Positions 27,604-37,641 are shown, counted from the stretch's first letter. The stretch: 64,000 nt of DNA from UBA5543 sp964464965 (GCA_964464965.1 CAYXHM010000010.1:1-64000), one strand, 5' to 3'. Translations and numbers: made by a program. Notes: generated by a model not told the origin, from the letters alone.

Positions 27604-29763
27604 ATGAATGTATTAAAGTTGTCCATCCTGGGGGTGGTTGCTTTTGTTGGGTTAGTTAACACAGCACAAGCGCAAAAGAAACAATATACAATGGCGGAAG
27701 CCACAAATGGTATTACAACTACATTGGCCCCCAAGGGGCTGAAGGCTACGAGTTGGGAGCCGGGTACTAATACCTTGTATCATATAGTGAAAACGGGTAC
27801 TGGTGATGCATGGGTGTCTGTACACTTTCCCGGTATGAAGACGGATACTGTGCTCAGGCTGGAAGAATTTAATAAAAGCATAAATGGTAATAATAAGTCG
27901 TTGCCTGCTTTACATTGGATAGACAAAGGCCTTGTCTGGGCGCAGGAAGGGGAACAATTGTACCAGGGTATACCAAGCGCTACGGGTTACCTGTGGTCTA
28001 AATGGGTGACCGTGCCTGAAAAAGCTGAAAATATTACAGTAGATAAAGTGCAGAATGTGGTGTACACTATAGACAATAACCTGTACATGATTACCCCCAA
28101 CAAAGCTGTATTGCAGGTAACTAATGATAAAGACCCGCACATCATCAACGGGCAATCTGTGCACAGGAATGAGTTCGGAATAACTGGCGGCATCTTTCTT
28201 TCTCCACAGGGCAATTACCTGGCATATTACCATATGGATGAAACTATGGTGGCTGATTATCCCATTACCGATTGGAATGCCGCAACTGCAAAGGCAAAGA
28301 TGATAAAGTATCCTATGGCGGGTGGCACCTCTCACCAGGTGAAGCTGAATGTCTTTAATCCAACTACTGCAAAAACAACTGTAATCAATACCGAGGGGCC
28401 TGTTGATCAATACCTGACCTGTGTTACATGGAGTCCCGATGAGCAATATATATACATTGCCGTGCTGAACCGTGAGCAGGACCATATGTGGCTGAACCAG
28501 TACCAGGCGCAAACCGGTGCTTTCGTAAAAACATTGTTTGAAGAAACCTCTGACAAATATGTTGAGCCATTGCACGCGTTAAAATTCATACCCGGCAGCA
28601 ATGACAGGTTTGTATGGATGAGCCAGCGTGATGGTTATATGCATATGTACCTGTATAATACAAATGGTAAAATGCTGAAACAGCTTACAAAAGGGCCATG
28701 GATAGTAAATGAAATTGCTGGCGTGAATGAAGCGGAAAAACAATTCATTATTACTGCCTCAAAAGAATCTCCGCTGGAAGAACATGCCTATACGGTAAAC
28801 TGGAATACAGGGAAGATGACACGTATAACAACAGAACCGGGCTGGCATACCATTACCGTAAACGAAAACGGCCGTTACCTGCTGGATGTCTTCAGCAGTA
28901 GCGATGTGCCTAAAAGAACAACTGTAAAAACTACAGATGGCAGTTACAATAAAGTATTGAAAGAATCTGAGAATACACTCGCAGCATATGAGCGCCCGGA
29001 GGTGAGAAGCGTAACATTGACTGCCGACGATGGCACCCCGCTTTATGGCAGGTTGATTTTGCCGGTTGACTTTAATGCTAATAAGAAGTATCCCGTAATA
29101 GTTTACCTGTACAATGGCCCGCATGTACAGCTGGTACGCAACTCATTCCCGGCCAGCCGCAACCTGTGGTATGAATACCTTGCACAGCGTGGTTATGTAG
29201 TGTTTACAATGGATGGCAGGGGCAGCAGCACCCGCGGACTGGCTTTTGAGCAGGCTACCTTTGGTAAGCTGGGTACCGTAGAAATGAATGATCAACTGAA
29301 AGGTGTTGATTACCTGAAAGCACTGTCTTTTGTTGATGCGGACAGGATGGGCGTGCATGGCTGGAGTTATGGTGGATTCATGACCACATCGCTGATGCTG
29401 CGCCACCCCGGTGTGTTTAAAGTAGGGGTTGCCGGTGGCCCGGTTATAGACTGGAATATGTACGAGGTGATGTACACAGAGCGTTACATGGATTCGCCTG
29501 AAAAAAACAAAAAAGGCTATGACGAGAACAACCTGCTGAATTATGTAGACAAACTGGATGGTAAATTACTGATGATTCACGGTGCGGACGATGATGTTGT
29601 GGTATGGCAGCACTCTATGAAGCTGATAAAGAAATCTGTAGATGAAGGTAAGCAGATAGATTACTTTATTTATCCCGGGCACCCGCACAACGTTCGCGGT
29701 AAAGACCGCGTGCACCTGATGCAGAAAATAACAGACTACTTTGATATGTATTTGAAACCATAA
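27604..29763 (+). CDS. S9B/DPP-IV family exported dipeptidyl peptidase
   Basis: Serine peptidase of 719 aa with a signal peptide (about 1-23), a DPP-IV N-terminal beta-propeller (about 70-440) and a C-terminal alpha/beta-hydrolase domain (about 500-719). Catalytic serine in HGWSYGGFM at about residue 586, aspartate in HGADDDVV near 663, histidine in YPGHPHNVRG near 697. It probably removes N-terminal dipeptides in the periplasm during peptide use. A second dipeptidyl peptidase of another family (S46) ends the window. Confidence 0.93.
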   Translation: MNVLKLSILGVVAFVGLVNTAQAQKKQYTMAEATNGITTTLAPKGLKATSWEPGTNTLYHIVKTGTGDAWVSVHFPGMKTDTVLRLEEFNKSINGNNKSLPALHWIDKGLVWAQEGEQLYQGIPSATGYLWSKWVTVPEKAENITVDKVQNVVYTIDNNLYMITPNKAVLQVTNDKDPHIINGQSVHRNEFGITGGIFLSPQGNYLAYYHMDETMVADYPITDWNAATAKAKMIKYPMAGGTSHQVKLNVFNPTTAKTTVINTEGPVDQYLTCVTWSPDEQYIYIAVLNREQDHMWLNQYQAQTGAFVKTLFEETSDKYVEPLHALKFIPGSNDRFVWMSQRDGYMHMYLYNTNGKMLKQLTKGPWIVNEIAGVNEAEKQFIITASKESPLEEHAYTVNWNTGKMTRITTEPGWHTITVNENGRYLLDVFSSSDVPKRTTVKTTDGSYNKVLKESENTLAAYERPEVRSVTLTADDGTPLYGRLILPVDFNANKKYPVIVYLYNGPHVQLVRNSFPASRNLWYEYLAQRGYVVFTMDGRGSSTRGLAFEQATFGKLGTVEMNDQLKGVDYLKALSFVDADRMGVHGWSYGGFMTTSLMLRHPGVFKVGVAGGPVIDWNMYEVMYTERYMDSPEKNKKGYDENNLLNYVDKLDGKLLMIHGADDDVVVWQHSMKLIKKSVDEGKQIDYFIYPGHPHNVRGKDRVHLMQKITDYFDMYLKP

Positions 29764-29799
29764 AGAGAAACGCCCCGCAATTGCGGGGCGTTTCTCTTT
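29762..29799. terminator. Bidirectional terminator between the S9 peptidase and dapB
   Basis: A perfect 38-nt palindrome: AAAGAGAAACGCCCCGCAA and its complement meet without a spacer. T-rich ends on both strands make it usable by both converging genes. Confidence 0.92.
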
Positions 29800-29816
29800 A
29801 TATAAGACTTTGGTCT

Positions 29817-30536
29817 TTACTCATTTATCCCCAGCACATCTTTCATTGTAAACACGCCTTTTTTGCCTGCAATGAATTCTGCTGCAAGGACTGCGCCCAG
29901 CGCAAAGCCATTTCGGTTGTGGGCTGTGTGTGTGATTTCAATATCATCTATGGCAGATGTGTAAGTGATGGTATGTGTGCCGGGTACACCTTCTTCACGC
30001 AGGGCTTCTATGTGCAGAGTATTGTTCCCTGTTTCTTCTTCACTCCATTTGTCTTTACGCGGTAATTCGTCCAGTATTTGGTTGGCAAGGGTAATGGCCG
30101 TGCCACTTGGAGAATCCTTCTTTTGCGTATGATGTATCTCTTTCATCTTTACATCATATTCAGGTTGGCTGCTCATTAGTTTTGCCAATATTTTATTCAC
30201 TTCAAAAAATATATTCACGCCCACGCTGTAGTTAGATGCATACAGGAAAGCAGTGTCATAATCCTCAGCAGCTTTGTTGGCTTCTGGAATTTCCAGGTTC
30301 CAGCCGGTTGTGCCGCTGGTTACAGGTACACCTGCTTTCAGGCACAGCATCACGTTGGCTTTAGCGGCTTCAGGTTGCGTCATTTCTATTACGGCATCTG
30401 CTTTCTTCAGGTTGTCGGCGGTTAGTTCATCCAGGTTGGAAGAGCTGATTTTCAGAACAACGTTATGCCCGCGTTGTAAAGCTACCTGTTCTATAGTCTT
30501 ACCCATTTTCCCGTAACCTATCAGTGCTATGTTCAT
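29817..30536 (-). CDS. dapB: 4-hydroxy-tetrahydrodipicolinate reductase
   Basis: Lysine/diaminopimelate pathway enzyme. It is 239 aa from the ATG at 30536; an upstream in-frame ATG at 30581 would add 15 residues ahead of the nucleotide-binding motif MNIALIGYGKMGK and would overlap the ubiA-family gene, so it is rejected. The catalytic block HHTQKKDSPSGTA (about residue 131) carries the conserved histidines and lysine. It is the short Bacteroidota form. It is the last gene of the pepT - DUF1573 - UbiA-family - dapB group, starting 4 nt after the preceding stop. Confidence 0.95.
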   Translation of the reverse strand: MNIALIGYGKMGKTIEQVALQRGHNVVLKISSSNLDELTADNLKKADAVIEMTQPEAAKANVMLCLKAGVPVTSGTTGWNLEIPEANKAAEDYDTAFLYASNYSVGVNIFFEVNKILAKLMSSQPEYDVKMKEIHHTQKKDSPSGTAITLANQILDELPRKDKWSEEETGNNTLHIEALREEGVPGTHTITYTSAIDDIEITHTAHNRNGFALGAVLAAEFIAGKKGVFTMKDVLGINE

Positions 30537-30540
30537 AATA

Positions 30541-31422
30541 TTAAAAGAATAAAGAAAGGATTGTAAATACTGCAAAGACAATACTGCCTATGCCATTGGT
30601 CGTCATAAAAGCGAGGTTTACTTTGCTCAGGTCATTTGGTTTTACCAATGTATGCTGGTATATCAGCAGCCCTATAAATAAACCGCCGCCTGTCCAGTAT
30701 ATCCAGTTGAAGCTGGCCAGGAAACCGGCAGCCAATACTAATGCTGCTGATATAATGTGCAACAATGATGATACTTTTAAAGCATAATTCAGGCCGAGTG
30801 CTGCAGGTATAGAATGTAGTTTATTGCTGCGGTCGAAATCTTCATCCTGCAAAGCGTATATAATATCAAAGCCCGAGACCCATGTCAGTACTATGAATGA
30901 GAATATCAGTGGCAGCCAGGCAAATGCTCCTGTAACAGACAAGTATGCGCCAATAGGTGCAAGAGATAACCCCAGTCCTAATACCAGGTGGCAAAGGGCT
31001 GTAAAACGTTTGGTATAGCTGTAAAACAGTATTACAAACAAGGCTATAAACGACAACCAGAATACCAGCATATTGATGAAGTAGCAGGTAATGACAAACA
31101 GCACGCAGTTGGCTATCACAAACCATAGCGCATTGCTTGCGTTAATAACACCTGCGGGTATTTCCCTTTTTGCCGTACGCGGGTTCCTGGCATCTATATG
31201 CCTGTCCAGGTAGCGGTTAAAGGCCATAGCTGCAGTGCGGGCAAATACCATGCATAGTAGCATTTTTACTAACAGGTGCCACTCAAAGCTGAACTGCTCA
31301 TATACAATAGCCAGCGAGAAGCCTATCAGTGCAAATGGCAATGCGAATACCGTATGGCTGAATTTTATCAGCGACAGGTAGTCTTTTACTCGTTGCATCA
31401 CAGATATATTTGCCGTAGCCAT
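30541..31422 (-). CDS. UbiA-family prenyltransferase
   Basis: Integral membrane prenyltransferase of 293 aa with about eight or nine helices. The two Asp-rich substrate motifs are NRYLDRHIDARNP (about 68-80) and YALQDEDFDRSNKL (about 188-201). It aligns with the 4-hydroxybenzoate polyprenyltransferase branch (UbiA/MqnP) rather than clearly with MenA. Bacteroidota generally use menaquinone, so an MqnP role in the futalosine route is the better guess, but no other menaquinone gene is in the window. It overlaps the DUF1573 gene stop by 1 nt and is followed 4 nt later by dapB. Confidence 0.88.
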   Translation of the reverse strand: MATANISVMQRVKDYLSLIKFSHTVFALPFALIGFSLAIVYEQFSFEWHLLVKMLLCMVFARTAAMAFNRYLDRHIDARNPRTAKREIPAGVINASNALWFVIANCVLFVITCYFINMLVFWLSFIALFVILFYSYTKRFTALCHLVLGLGLSLAPIGAYLSVTGAFAWLPLIFSFIVLTWVSGFDIIYALQDEDFDRSNKLHSIPAALGLNYALKVSSLLHIISAALVLAAGFLASFNWIYWTGGGLFIGLLIYQHTLVKPNDLSKVNLAFMTTNGIGSIVFAVFTILSLFF

Positions 31423-31925
31423 TATTTTTCTTTCACCTCAACATTAAAGCCTATAGACATAGCTTCCTCCTGCCCGTTGCTGTATATAAGCACGTTTTTC
31501 TTTTGCTGGCCTACGCGGTTGGTACTGTTGAATTCTACTATTATCTCACCTTCTTCGCCCGGTGCTATCGGCTTTTTGGGATAAGATGGCACTGTGCAGC
31601 CGCAGGATGCTACCGCGTTTGAAATAAGCAATGGGTTGCTACCTGTGTTTTTGAATTTGTAGGCATGCTTTACCTTCTCGCCTTCAGTAATGGTGCCAAA
31701 GTCATGCTTGGTATCATCGAAGGAAATTGTGGTTTTGGGCATGGCCTTCATTTGCTTTTCCCTGTTCTTCACAGCATTTTCGTCTTCATGCACATGGCCG
31801 CCTTCTCCTATATTGTATTTGTTAAACAAGGCGTTGCTGCTTACACCACTCAGTTCTACCAATGCTATGGCAAATACAGACAAAGTAAGTATAGTAAGCA
31901 GTATTGTTTTTAATTGCTGGTTCAT
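31422..31925 (-). CDS. DUF1573-domain membrane-anchored protein
   Basis: Protein of 167 aa with an N-terminal membrane helix (about 8-28) and one DUF1573 Ig-like domain (about 65-165). Family marks are HDFGTITEGEKVKHAYKF, SCGCTVPSYPKKPIAPGE and the VLIYSNG segment. The paired cysteines of SCGCT are characteristic. It faces the periplasm and its function is unknown. It overlaps the prenyltransferase start by 1 nt. Confidence 0.9.
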   Translation of the reverse strand: MNQQLKTILLTILTLSVFAIALVELSGVSSNALFNKYNIGEGGHVHEDENAVKNREKQMKAMPKTTISFDDTKHDFGTITEGEKVKHAYKFKNTGSNPLLISNAVASCGCTVPSYPKKPIAPGEEGEIIVEFNSTNRVGQQKKNVLIYSNGQEEAMSIGFNVEVKEK

Positions 31926-31967
31926 CGTTTATTGATTAGTTGATTTTATTTATTTGAAAGGTTGTTA

Positions 31968-33218
31968 TTAATTATTTTGTTCCCATACCTGTGCCAGGTG
32001 CACCAGTACCTCTACCGCTTTGTTCATATCCTGCACACTCACGTATTCCTGTTTAGAATGTATCGCCATTTCCCCGGTAAAGATATTAGGGCAGGGCATA
32101 CCCATGAAGGACAGGCGCGAACCATCTGTGCCTCCGCGTATGCTCAGGCGTTCTGCTTTGATGCCCGCACGTTTGTATGCTTCTTCTGCATTGTTCATTA
32201 CGAATGGGTATTGGTCCAGCATTTCGCGCATGTTGCGGTATTGCTCTTTTACCATAAAATCCATACTCGCACCGGGAAAGTCATTAAGCGTTTCTAACGC
32301 TATTTCTTTCAGTTTGTTTTCATGTTCGGCCAGTTTCTTCGTGTCGAAATCACGTACTATAAATTGTACCGTTGCTTTTTCAAGTTGGCCTTCAATACTT
32401 ACCGGGTGTACAAAGCCCTGCATGCCTTCTGTAGTTTCAGGGTTCCATTCTTTTTTAGGTAGTTTATCTACAAATGCACCTGCTACTTTTATGGCGTTCA
32501 CCATTTTGCCTTTTGCATATCCGGGGTGCGCGCTCACACCATGAAAAGTAATCATCGCGGCATCTGCCGAAAACGATTCACCCTCCAGGTGACCGCGCTC
32601 GCCGCCATCCAGCGTGTAGCCAAACTGTGCGCCAAGCCTCTTCATATCCACCTTGTTCACACCACGGCCTATCTCCTCATCAGGGGTAAAGAGTATGCGT
32701 ATTTTTCCATGTTTTATTTCAGGGTGGTCCGTCAGGTACTTAGCCAGGTCCATGATGATGGCTACACCTGCCTTATCATCTGCCCCGAGCAACGTAGTGC
32801 CTGATGCAGTTATAATATCATCACCTATGCATTGCTCCAGGTAGGGATGGTCTTTTTTACTAACAATAATAGAATTATCGTCGGGCAGTACTATATCACT
32901 GCCATCCCATGCTTTGTGCAGGATGGGCTTTACACCTGTACCGCTGCAGTCAGGTGCAGTATCTACATGCGAACAGTAGCATATTACCGGTACGTCCTTA
33001 TCTGTGGTAGCAGGGATTGTGGCATATACATAACCGTGTTCATCCAGTTCAGCATCATTAATGCCTATGGCTTTCAGTTCCTCTACCAGCACTCGGCTCA
33101 GGTCTTTTTGTTTTTCTGTAGAAGGTTGTGTGGGTGAATTGGCGTCGCTTTGTGTATCTATCTGCACATAACGCATAAAGCGCTCTGCTGTAGTATGTTG
33201 GTAGTTGTCTAATGCCAT
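31968..33218 (-). CDS. pepT: Peptidase T (tripeptide aminopeptidase)
   Basis: Cytoplasmic zinc aminopeptidase that releases N-terminal residues from tripeptides. It is 416 aa from the ATG at 33218; the in-frame ATG at 33314 would add 32 residues without homology. M20 metal-site segments are visible: SHVDTAPD (about residue 80), LGADDKAGVA (about 142), TPDEEIGRG (about 176) and the late EYVSVQDM block. It heads a minus-strand group with DUF1573, UbiA-family and dapB genes, after a 42-nt gap to DUF1573. Confidence 0.95.
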   Translation of the reverse strand: MALDNYQHTTAERFMRYVQIDTQSDANSPTQPSTEKQKDLSRVLVEELKAIGINDAELDEHGYVYATIPATTDKDVPVICYCSHVDTAPDCSGTGVKPILHKAWDGSDIVLPDDNSIIVSKKDHPYLEQCIGDDIITASGTTLLGADDKAGVAIIMDLAKYLTDHPEIKHGKIRILFTPDEEIGRGVNKVDMKRLGAQFGYTLDGGERGHLEGESFSADAAMITFHGVSAHPGYAKGKMVNAIKVAGAFVDKLPKKEWNPETTEGMQGFVHPVSIEGQLEKATVQFIVRDFDTKKLAEHENKLKEIALETLNDFPGASMDFMVKEQYRNMREMLDQYPFVMNNAEEAYKRAGIKAERLSIRGGTDGSRLSFMGMPCPNIFTGEMAIHSKQEYVSVQDMNKAVEVLVHLAQVWEQNN

Positions 33219-33302
33219 AATTGCAGTTTGGGTGATTATTTCTAAATCAGGGCGTAAAAATAGGCATTCTGCCCGCCAAGTAAAAACCTTTGAAAACAAT
33301 TG

Positions 33303-33310
33303 TAGTTTTG
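33303..33310 (+). promoter_or_regulatory. Bacteroidota -7 element for the MarC gene
   Basis: TAGTTTTG matches TAnnTTTG and ends 7 nt before the ATG, predicting a leaderless or nearly leaderless transcript. Confidence 0.55.
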
Positions 33311-33317
33311 CCAATAG

Positions 33318-33905
33318 ATGGGTGGTATCGAGAATATATTAATATCAGAGATTGTAACTGTCTCGCTCACGCTTTTTGCAGTGATAGATATGCTGGGTTC
33401 TGTGCCGGTATTATTATCGCTGAAGAAGAAGATGGGTGAGATCAATTCTATGCAGGCTACGCTTGTATCGGGCCTGTTAATGATATTGTTCTTTTTTGCA
33501 GGTGAGGCACTGCTCAAACTTATTGGGCTGGATATCAGTTCCTTCGCCATAGCAGGTTCCATAGTAATATTCATTCTCGGGCTTGAAATGGTGCTGGGTA
33601 TGGAGATTTTCAGGAGTGAGAAAGGGGAAAAATCGGGTAATATAGTGCCGGTGGCTTTCCCTCTTATAGCGGGTTCCGGTACGCTTACTACCATTATGTC
33701 GTTAAAGGCTACCTACCATGCCTATAATATCCTTATATCTATCTTTATCAATCTTGTTGTCATATTTGTAATACTCCGCTCGCTGAAGCTGATAGAAAGA
33801 GCTTTAGGCCCGTCGGGCATATTGGTTGTCCGTAAGTTCTTCGGTGTTATCCTGCTGGCGATAGCCATAAAGATATTCAAGAACAACTTGGCTACAGGGT
33901 TCTAG
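33318..33905 (+). CDS. MarC-family integral membrane protein
   Basis: Membrane protein of 195 aa with six predicted helices and the family-typical start TLFAVIDMLGSVPVLLSL (about 17-35). LGLEMVLGMEIF and AFPLIAGSGTLTTIMSL are other MarC segments. The molecular function is not established; the old multiple-antibiotic-resistance link was withdrawn. Its stop codon shares the palindrome CTAG with the stop of the converging acyl-CoA synthetase gene. Confidence 0.92.
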   Translation: MGGIENILISEIVTVSLTLFAVIDMLGSVPVLLSLKKKMGEINSMQATLVSGLLMILFFFAGEALLKLIGLDISSFAIAGSIVIFILGLEMVLGMEIFRSEKGEKSGNIVPVAFPLIAGSGTLTTIMSLKATYHAYNILISIFINLVVIFVILRSLKLIERALGPSGILVVRKFFGVILLAIAIKIFKNNLATGF

Positions 33906-35686
33906 TATCCAGTGCTGCCATAGATACTCCTGATAGCATCCGCATATTTTTCCATGATAACCTTACGCTTTATTTTTAAAGAAGGGGTAAGTTCCATGGT
34001 ATCTATAGTCCATTCCTGCGGCAGTAACACGAACCGTTTTATCTGCTCGGGGTGGCTGAACAGCGGGTTGTATTTATCTATCTGCCTTTGCATTTTATCA
34101 ATCACCTCCGGCATTTTGATGATATCTTCATTTTTTTCTGGTTCAGGCAGGCCTTTTACCTTCAGCCAGCTTCTCAACTGGGTAAATGAGGGCACTATTA
34201 AAGCGCTTACAAACTTCTCGTTAGCCCCCAGCACTATCATTTGTTCTATATATCGGTTTTCTTTCAGTTTGTTTTCTATCACCTGCGGGGCAACATATTT
34301 TCCGCCCGATGTTTTAAATATCTCTTTCTTCCGGTCGGTTATTTTAAGGAAACGGCCTTCCACCCATTCGCCTATATCACCTGTTTTAAACCAGCCATCC
34401 GGCGTCATTACTTCGGCAGTCATTTCGGGGTGCTTGTAATACCCTATCATTATGTTGTTACCCCTGCACATCAGCTCACCATCTTCCGCTATTTTTACCT
34501 CTACATTATCTATCAGGGGGCCTATGCTGCCTATACGCCTGTCTTCACTTTCAAACCTGTTTACAGATACCACGGGCGATGTTTCCGTCAGGCCGTAACC
34601 TTCCATAATAACAATATTCGCTGCCGTAAATACCCTTATGAGCCTTGGCTGGCAGGGTGCGGAGCCAGTTACGATAGCCTTTACATTGCCACCCAGGGCT
34701 TCCCGCCATTTGCTGAATATCAGTTTGTTCGCCAGCATCAGCTGGAAACGGTACCACCAGCTGCCCCTGTTTGCATTGTCAAATTCAAACCCCAGCTTCA
34801 GCGTCCAGAAAAACAATGCGCGTTTTATGCCCTTCAGTTCCATGCCTTTGGCCAGTATTTTTTCATATACTTTTTCCAGCAGTCGGGGCACGGTGGTAAA
34901 TACCAGTGGTTTTACCTCTTTCAGGTTGTCGCCAATAGTTTCCATGCTTTCAGCATAGTAGATAGATAGTCCCGCGTCTATGTATATATAACTTACGGTA
35001 CGCTCAAAAATATGGTTCAGGGGAAGAAAGCTTAATGTCTTGGCGCCTTGCTCTGCAAAAGAAAATGCCGGCATGGAATCATATACATTGCTCACTATGT
35101 TTTTATGGCTCAGCATTACACCCTTTGGATTGCCTGTTGTGCCCGATGTGTAGATGATGGTGGCCAGTGTATCCTCTTTTATGTTGTCTATCACCCCCTG
35201 GTCGGGCTTCAGCTCTTTGTTCAACAGTTCCTGCCAGCCGGGCACGCCGTCTATTTTGTCAAAAGAGTATATGTGTTTGACGGATGGTGTATTGGCAAAT
35301 GCTGTTTTGAAACGCTCGTAAAGGTCTCTACTGGCTACAAATACTATGTGCACTTCGGCCTCATTCAGTATGTACTCCATTTCCTTCGGGCTGATGGTGG
35401 GGTAGAGCGGTGTAAGTACTGCACCGCTCATCTGCACGGCCAGGTCAGTAATAATCCACTCCGGCCTGTTGGGCGATACAATAGCTATTTTTTCCTGGAA
35501 CTCCGGTTGCAATATATGGTTGCGCAAATCAAGCGTTTGCAGTCCGCCACACAGCTTGCGGGCCATATCCCATGCCTGTGCGGTGGTATAAGTACGCCAG
35601 GCGCCCTGTTCTTTGGCAGCCAGCATTACAGAAGAGGGCTGCTCCTGCGCCCTTTTTGCTACTATATCAAATATACGCTGTACCAT
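33902..35686 (-). CDS. Long-chain acyl-CoA synthetase (AMP-forming)
   Basis: Adenylate-forming ligase of 594 aa that activates fatty acids to acyl-CoA. The P-loop-like motif is IIYTSGTTGNPKGVMLSHKN (about 180-200), followed by GYGLTETSPV (about 380) and GWFKTGDIGEW (about 430), with the late catalytic lysine in SLKIKRK near the C-terminus. It belongs to the FadD15-like group common in Bacteroidota. It lies alone between MarC and the divergent ABC ATPase. Chain-length preference is unknown. Confidence 0.93.
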   Translation of the reverse strand: MVQRIFDIVAKRAQEQPSSVMLAAKEQGAWRTYTTAQAWDMARKLCGGLQTLDLRNHILQPEFQEKIAIVSPNRPEWIITDLAVQMSGAVLTPLYPTISPKEMEYILNEAEVHIVFVASRDLYERFKTAFANTPSVKHIYSFDKIDGVPGWQELLNKELKPDQGVIDNIKEDTLATIIYTSGTTGNPKGVMLSHKNIVSNVYDSMPAFSFAEQGAKTLSFLPLNHIFERTVSYIYIDAGLSIYYAESMETIGDNLKEVKPLVFTTVPRLLEKVYEKILAKGMELKGIKRALFFWTLKLGFEFDNANRGSWWYRFQLMLANKLIFSKWREALGGNVKAIVTGSAPCQPRLIRVFTAANIVIMEGYGLTETSPVVSVNRFESEDRRIGSIGPLIDNVEVKIAEDGELMCRGNNIMIGYYKHPEMTAEVMTPDGWFKTGDIGEWVEGRFLKITDRKKEIFKTSGGKYVAPQVIENKLKENRYIEQMIVLGANEKFVSALIVPSFTQLRSWLKVKGLPEPEKNEDIIKMPEVIDKMQRQIDKYNPLFSHPEQIKRFVLLPQEWTIDTMELTPSLKIKRKVIMEKYADAIRSIYGSTGY

Positions 35687-35742
35687 ACTTAAATATAATA
35701 AATTTCAAAATCATACTGTTATGTTTCGGTATTAATCTTCCT

Positions 35743-35750
35743 TACTTTTG
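35743..35750 (+). promoter_or_regulatory. Bacteroidota -7 element for the ABC transporter genes
   Basis: TACTTTTG matches TAnnTTTG and ends 35 nt before the ATPase start codon. Confidence 0.6.
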
Positions 35751-35785
35751 AAGCGTTTTAACATTAGTTAGGGAGTTTTACATTC

Positions 35786-36430
35786 ATGCGACTTAGTATC
35801 AGCCATTTGGTGCCCATACCGCTAACACAAAGGCATAATACCTATAATGCTACCGTATGGCAGCAGGAAATGTTGTTCAACCAGGGGGCGCAGATATTGA
35901 TACAGGGGCCATCCGGTGCAGGCAAAACCATGTTGCTGCATTTGTTGTATGGTCTGCGAAAAGATTACGAAGGCAAAATACATTGGGGCGCTTATAACAT
36001 GGCGGAAATAAATCCCCAACAACTCTCCCGGCTCCGCGCCGCATCGCTGAGTATAGTCTTCCAGGATGCACGCCTGTTTGAAGAACTGACTGCATGGGAG
36101 AATATAGATATTAAGCGAAGGCTGACAGATATTGTGCCGGCTTATGATGCCGAGAAGTGGCTGGACCGCCTGGGGCTAAAGGAGAAGCTGGAGGTTAAAA
36201 CTGCTAGCTTGTCTTTTGGAGAACAGCAGAGGGTAGCCATTGTCCGGGCATTGGTACAGCCTTTTGAATGGTTGTTGCTCGACGAGCCGTTCAGTCATCT
36301 CGACTTTTTCAACAGGCAGAAAGCTGTGGCGCTGATAAAAGAAGTGGCAGGTCTTACCAGGGCGGGTATCATCGTCACCTCCGGCACAGATAATGATGAT
36401 TTTGTGTATGATAAAAAGATATTGCTGTGA
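35786..36430 (+). CDS. ABC transporter ATP-binding protein (LolD/MacB-like)
   Basis: ATPase of 214 aa. Walker A GPSGAGKT (about 40-47), Q-loop region SIVFQDARL, signature LSFGEQQRVA (about 140-149) and Walker B WLLLDEPFSHLD (about 162-173). The short length and form resemble the LolD/MacB/FtsE group. The permease-like gene overlaps by 4 nt, so they are a translational unit. Transported substrate unknown. Confidence 0.92.
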   Translation: MRLSISHLVPIPLTQRHNTYNATVWQQEMLFNQGAQILIQGPSGAGKTMLLHLLYGLRKDYEGKIHWGAYNMAEINPQQLSRLRAASLSIVFQDARLFEELTAWENIDIKRRLTDIVPAYDAEKWLDRLGLKEKLEVKTASLSFGEQQRVAIVRALVQPFEWLLLDEPFSHLDFFNRQKAVALIKEVAGLTRAGIIVTSGTDNDDFVYDKKILL

Positions 36431-37641
36431 AAGGGAAATCCCGCAGGATATTGCTACGCAAACTGCTGATGCGCCCCGGTGGCAACAGGCGGCTGTGGCC
36501 TGCACTCATAGCCTTGTTTATGGGTACGGTATTACTACTGTATGCTATTATCTTATGGACGGGTTTCAACGATATATTGTCAGGCAGGTATGACAACGGT
36601 AATATTGATGGCACCTATCTTACCATCAGCAAGCCCATACCTTCCCGCGAGAATATTACCGAACAGAAACAAAACCTCTTTAGTAATAAAGAAATACAGG
36701 CTATGAGCAGCCTGCCCGTAGTAGAAGATATAGGCTTTTTTACACCTGGCCTTTTTCCTGTGGAGGTAGCTTTTACAGGTGAGGCAAGCCGCTTCTCTAC
36801 CAGTTTGTTTTTAGAGTCAGTTCCCGATAGGTTTATTGATGATAAACCACTGGACTGGTACTGGCAATACAGTTCTAAGGAGGTTCCGGTTATTGTATCC
36901 AACGAATTTCTGAACCTGTACAACTTTGGTTATGCGCCTAACCAGGGCGTGCCGCAACTAACACAAGGCACCATCAAGGCCCTGACTTTTACATTGCTGG
37001 TTGGTAATGGTCTTGATGCAGAGGAGTTTACTGCCAGGGTGGTAGGCTTTTCAGACCGTATCAGCTCTATACTTGTGCCGCACGACTTTATTGCTTATGG
37101 CAATGAACGGTATGCAGCGGGTAAAACGCTGCCACCTTCCAGGATCATCATCAGGGTAAAAGACCCCTCTGACGAATTGCTGGTACAATACCTTAAAGAA
37201 AGTAAATACCTTGTCAATAAAGAGATGCTGCGTTTCAACCGGCTGCGCACTGTGATGCAGGCCGCCACGCTGGGCATTGGCCTGCTGGCCACAATATTAC
37301 TGGCTATGGGGGCTATCGTGTTCATGTTGTTTGCAGAGCTGACCCTTGCCAGGGCCAGGGTCAACCTGCATCTGCTTTTACAGATAGGATATAGCCCCGG
37401 CTTCCTGGGCAGGTTTATATATATCCGTTATGTATTTATTTTATTTGCAGTAATGCTAGCCGCCGGTGTTGCTGCTATTGTATTACAGGTTCGAACCGCC
37501 AAGTATATCCTCGCTATGGACCTGCATATAGCCACCTTCCCATCATGGCAGGTATGGGCAGCTTTAGTAATGATATTACTGGCGCTTCTGTTGTTGGTGT
37601 ACAGGGTGATAACCCGTAGTTTGGGCACAAAAGCGCGGTAA
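36427..37641 (+). CDS. FtsX/MacB-like ABC permease partner
   Basis: Membrane protein of 404 aa with a GTG start inside the stop of the ATPase gene (GTGA). Topology is the MacB/FtsX pattern: one helix at about 22-45, a large extracytoplasmic domain (about 50-270), then three helices (about 280-305, 330-355, 370-393). I see no close named family. It lacks a second permease gene, so it probably works as a homodimer with the ATPase. A role in envelope export or lipoprotein handling is inference from topology only. Confidence 0.75.
   Translation: MKGKSRRILLRKLLMRPGGNRRLWPALIALFMGTVLLLYAIILWTGFNDILSGRYDNGNIDGTYLTISKPIPSRENITEQKQNLFSNKEIQAMSSLPVVEDIGFFTPGLFPVEVAFTGEASRFSTSLFLESVPDRFIDDKPLDWYWQYSSKEVPVIVSNEFLNLYNFGYAPNQGVPQLTQGTIKALTFTLLVGNGLDAEEFTARVVGFSDRISSILVPHDFIAYGNERYAAGKTLPPSRIIIRVKDPSDELLVQYLKESKYLVNKEMLRFNRLRTVMQAATLGIGLLATILLAMGAIVFMLFAELTLARARVNLHLLLQIGYSPGFLGRFIYIRYVFILFAVMLAAGVAAIVLQVRTAKYILAMDLHIATFPSWQVWAALVMILLALLLLVYRVITRSLGTKAR

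Noticed and set aside
30537..30581. Longer N-terminus for dapB
   Set aside because: It would overlap the prenyltransferase gene and precede the nucleotide-binding motif with non-homologous residues.
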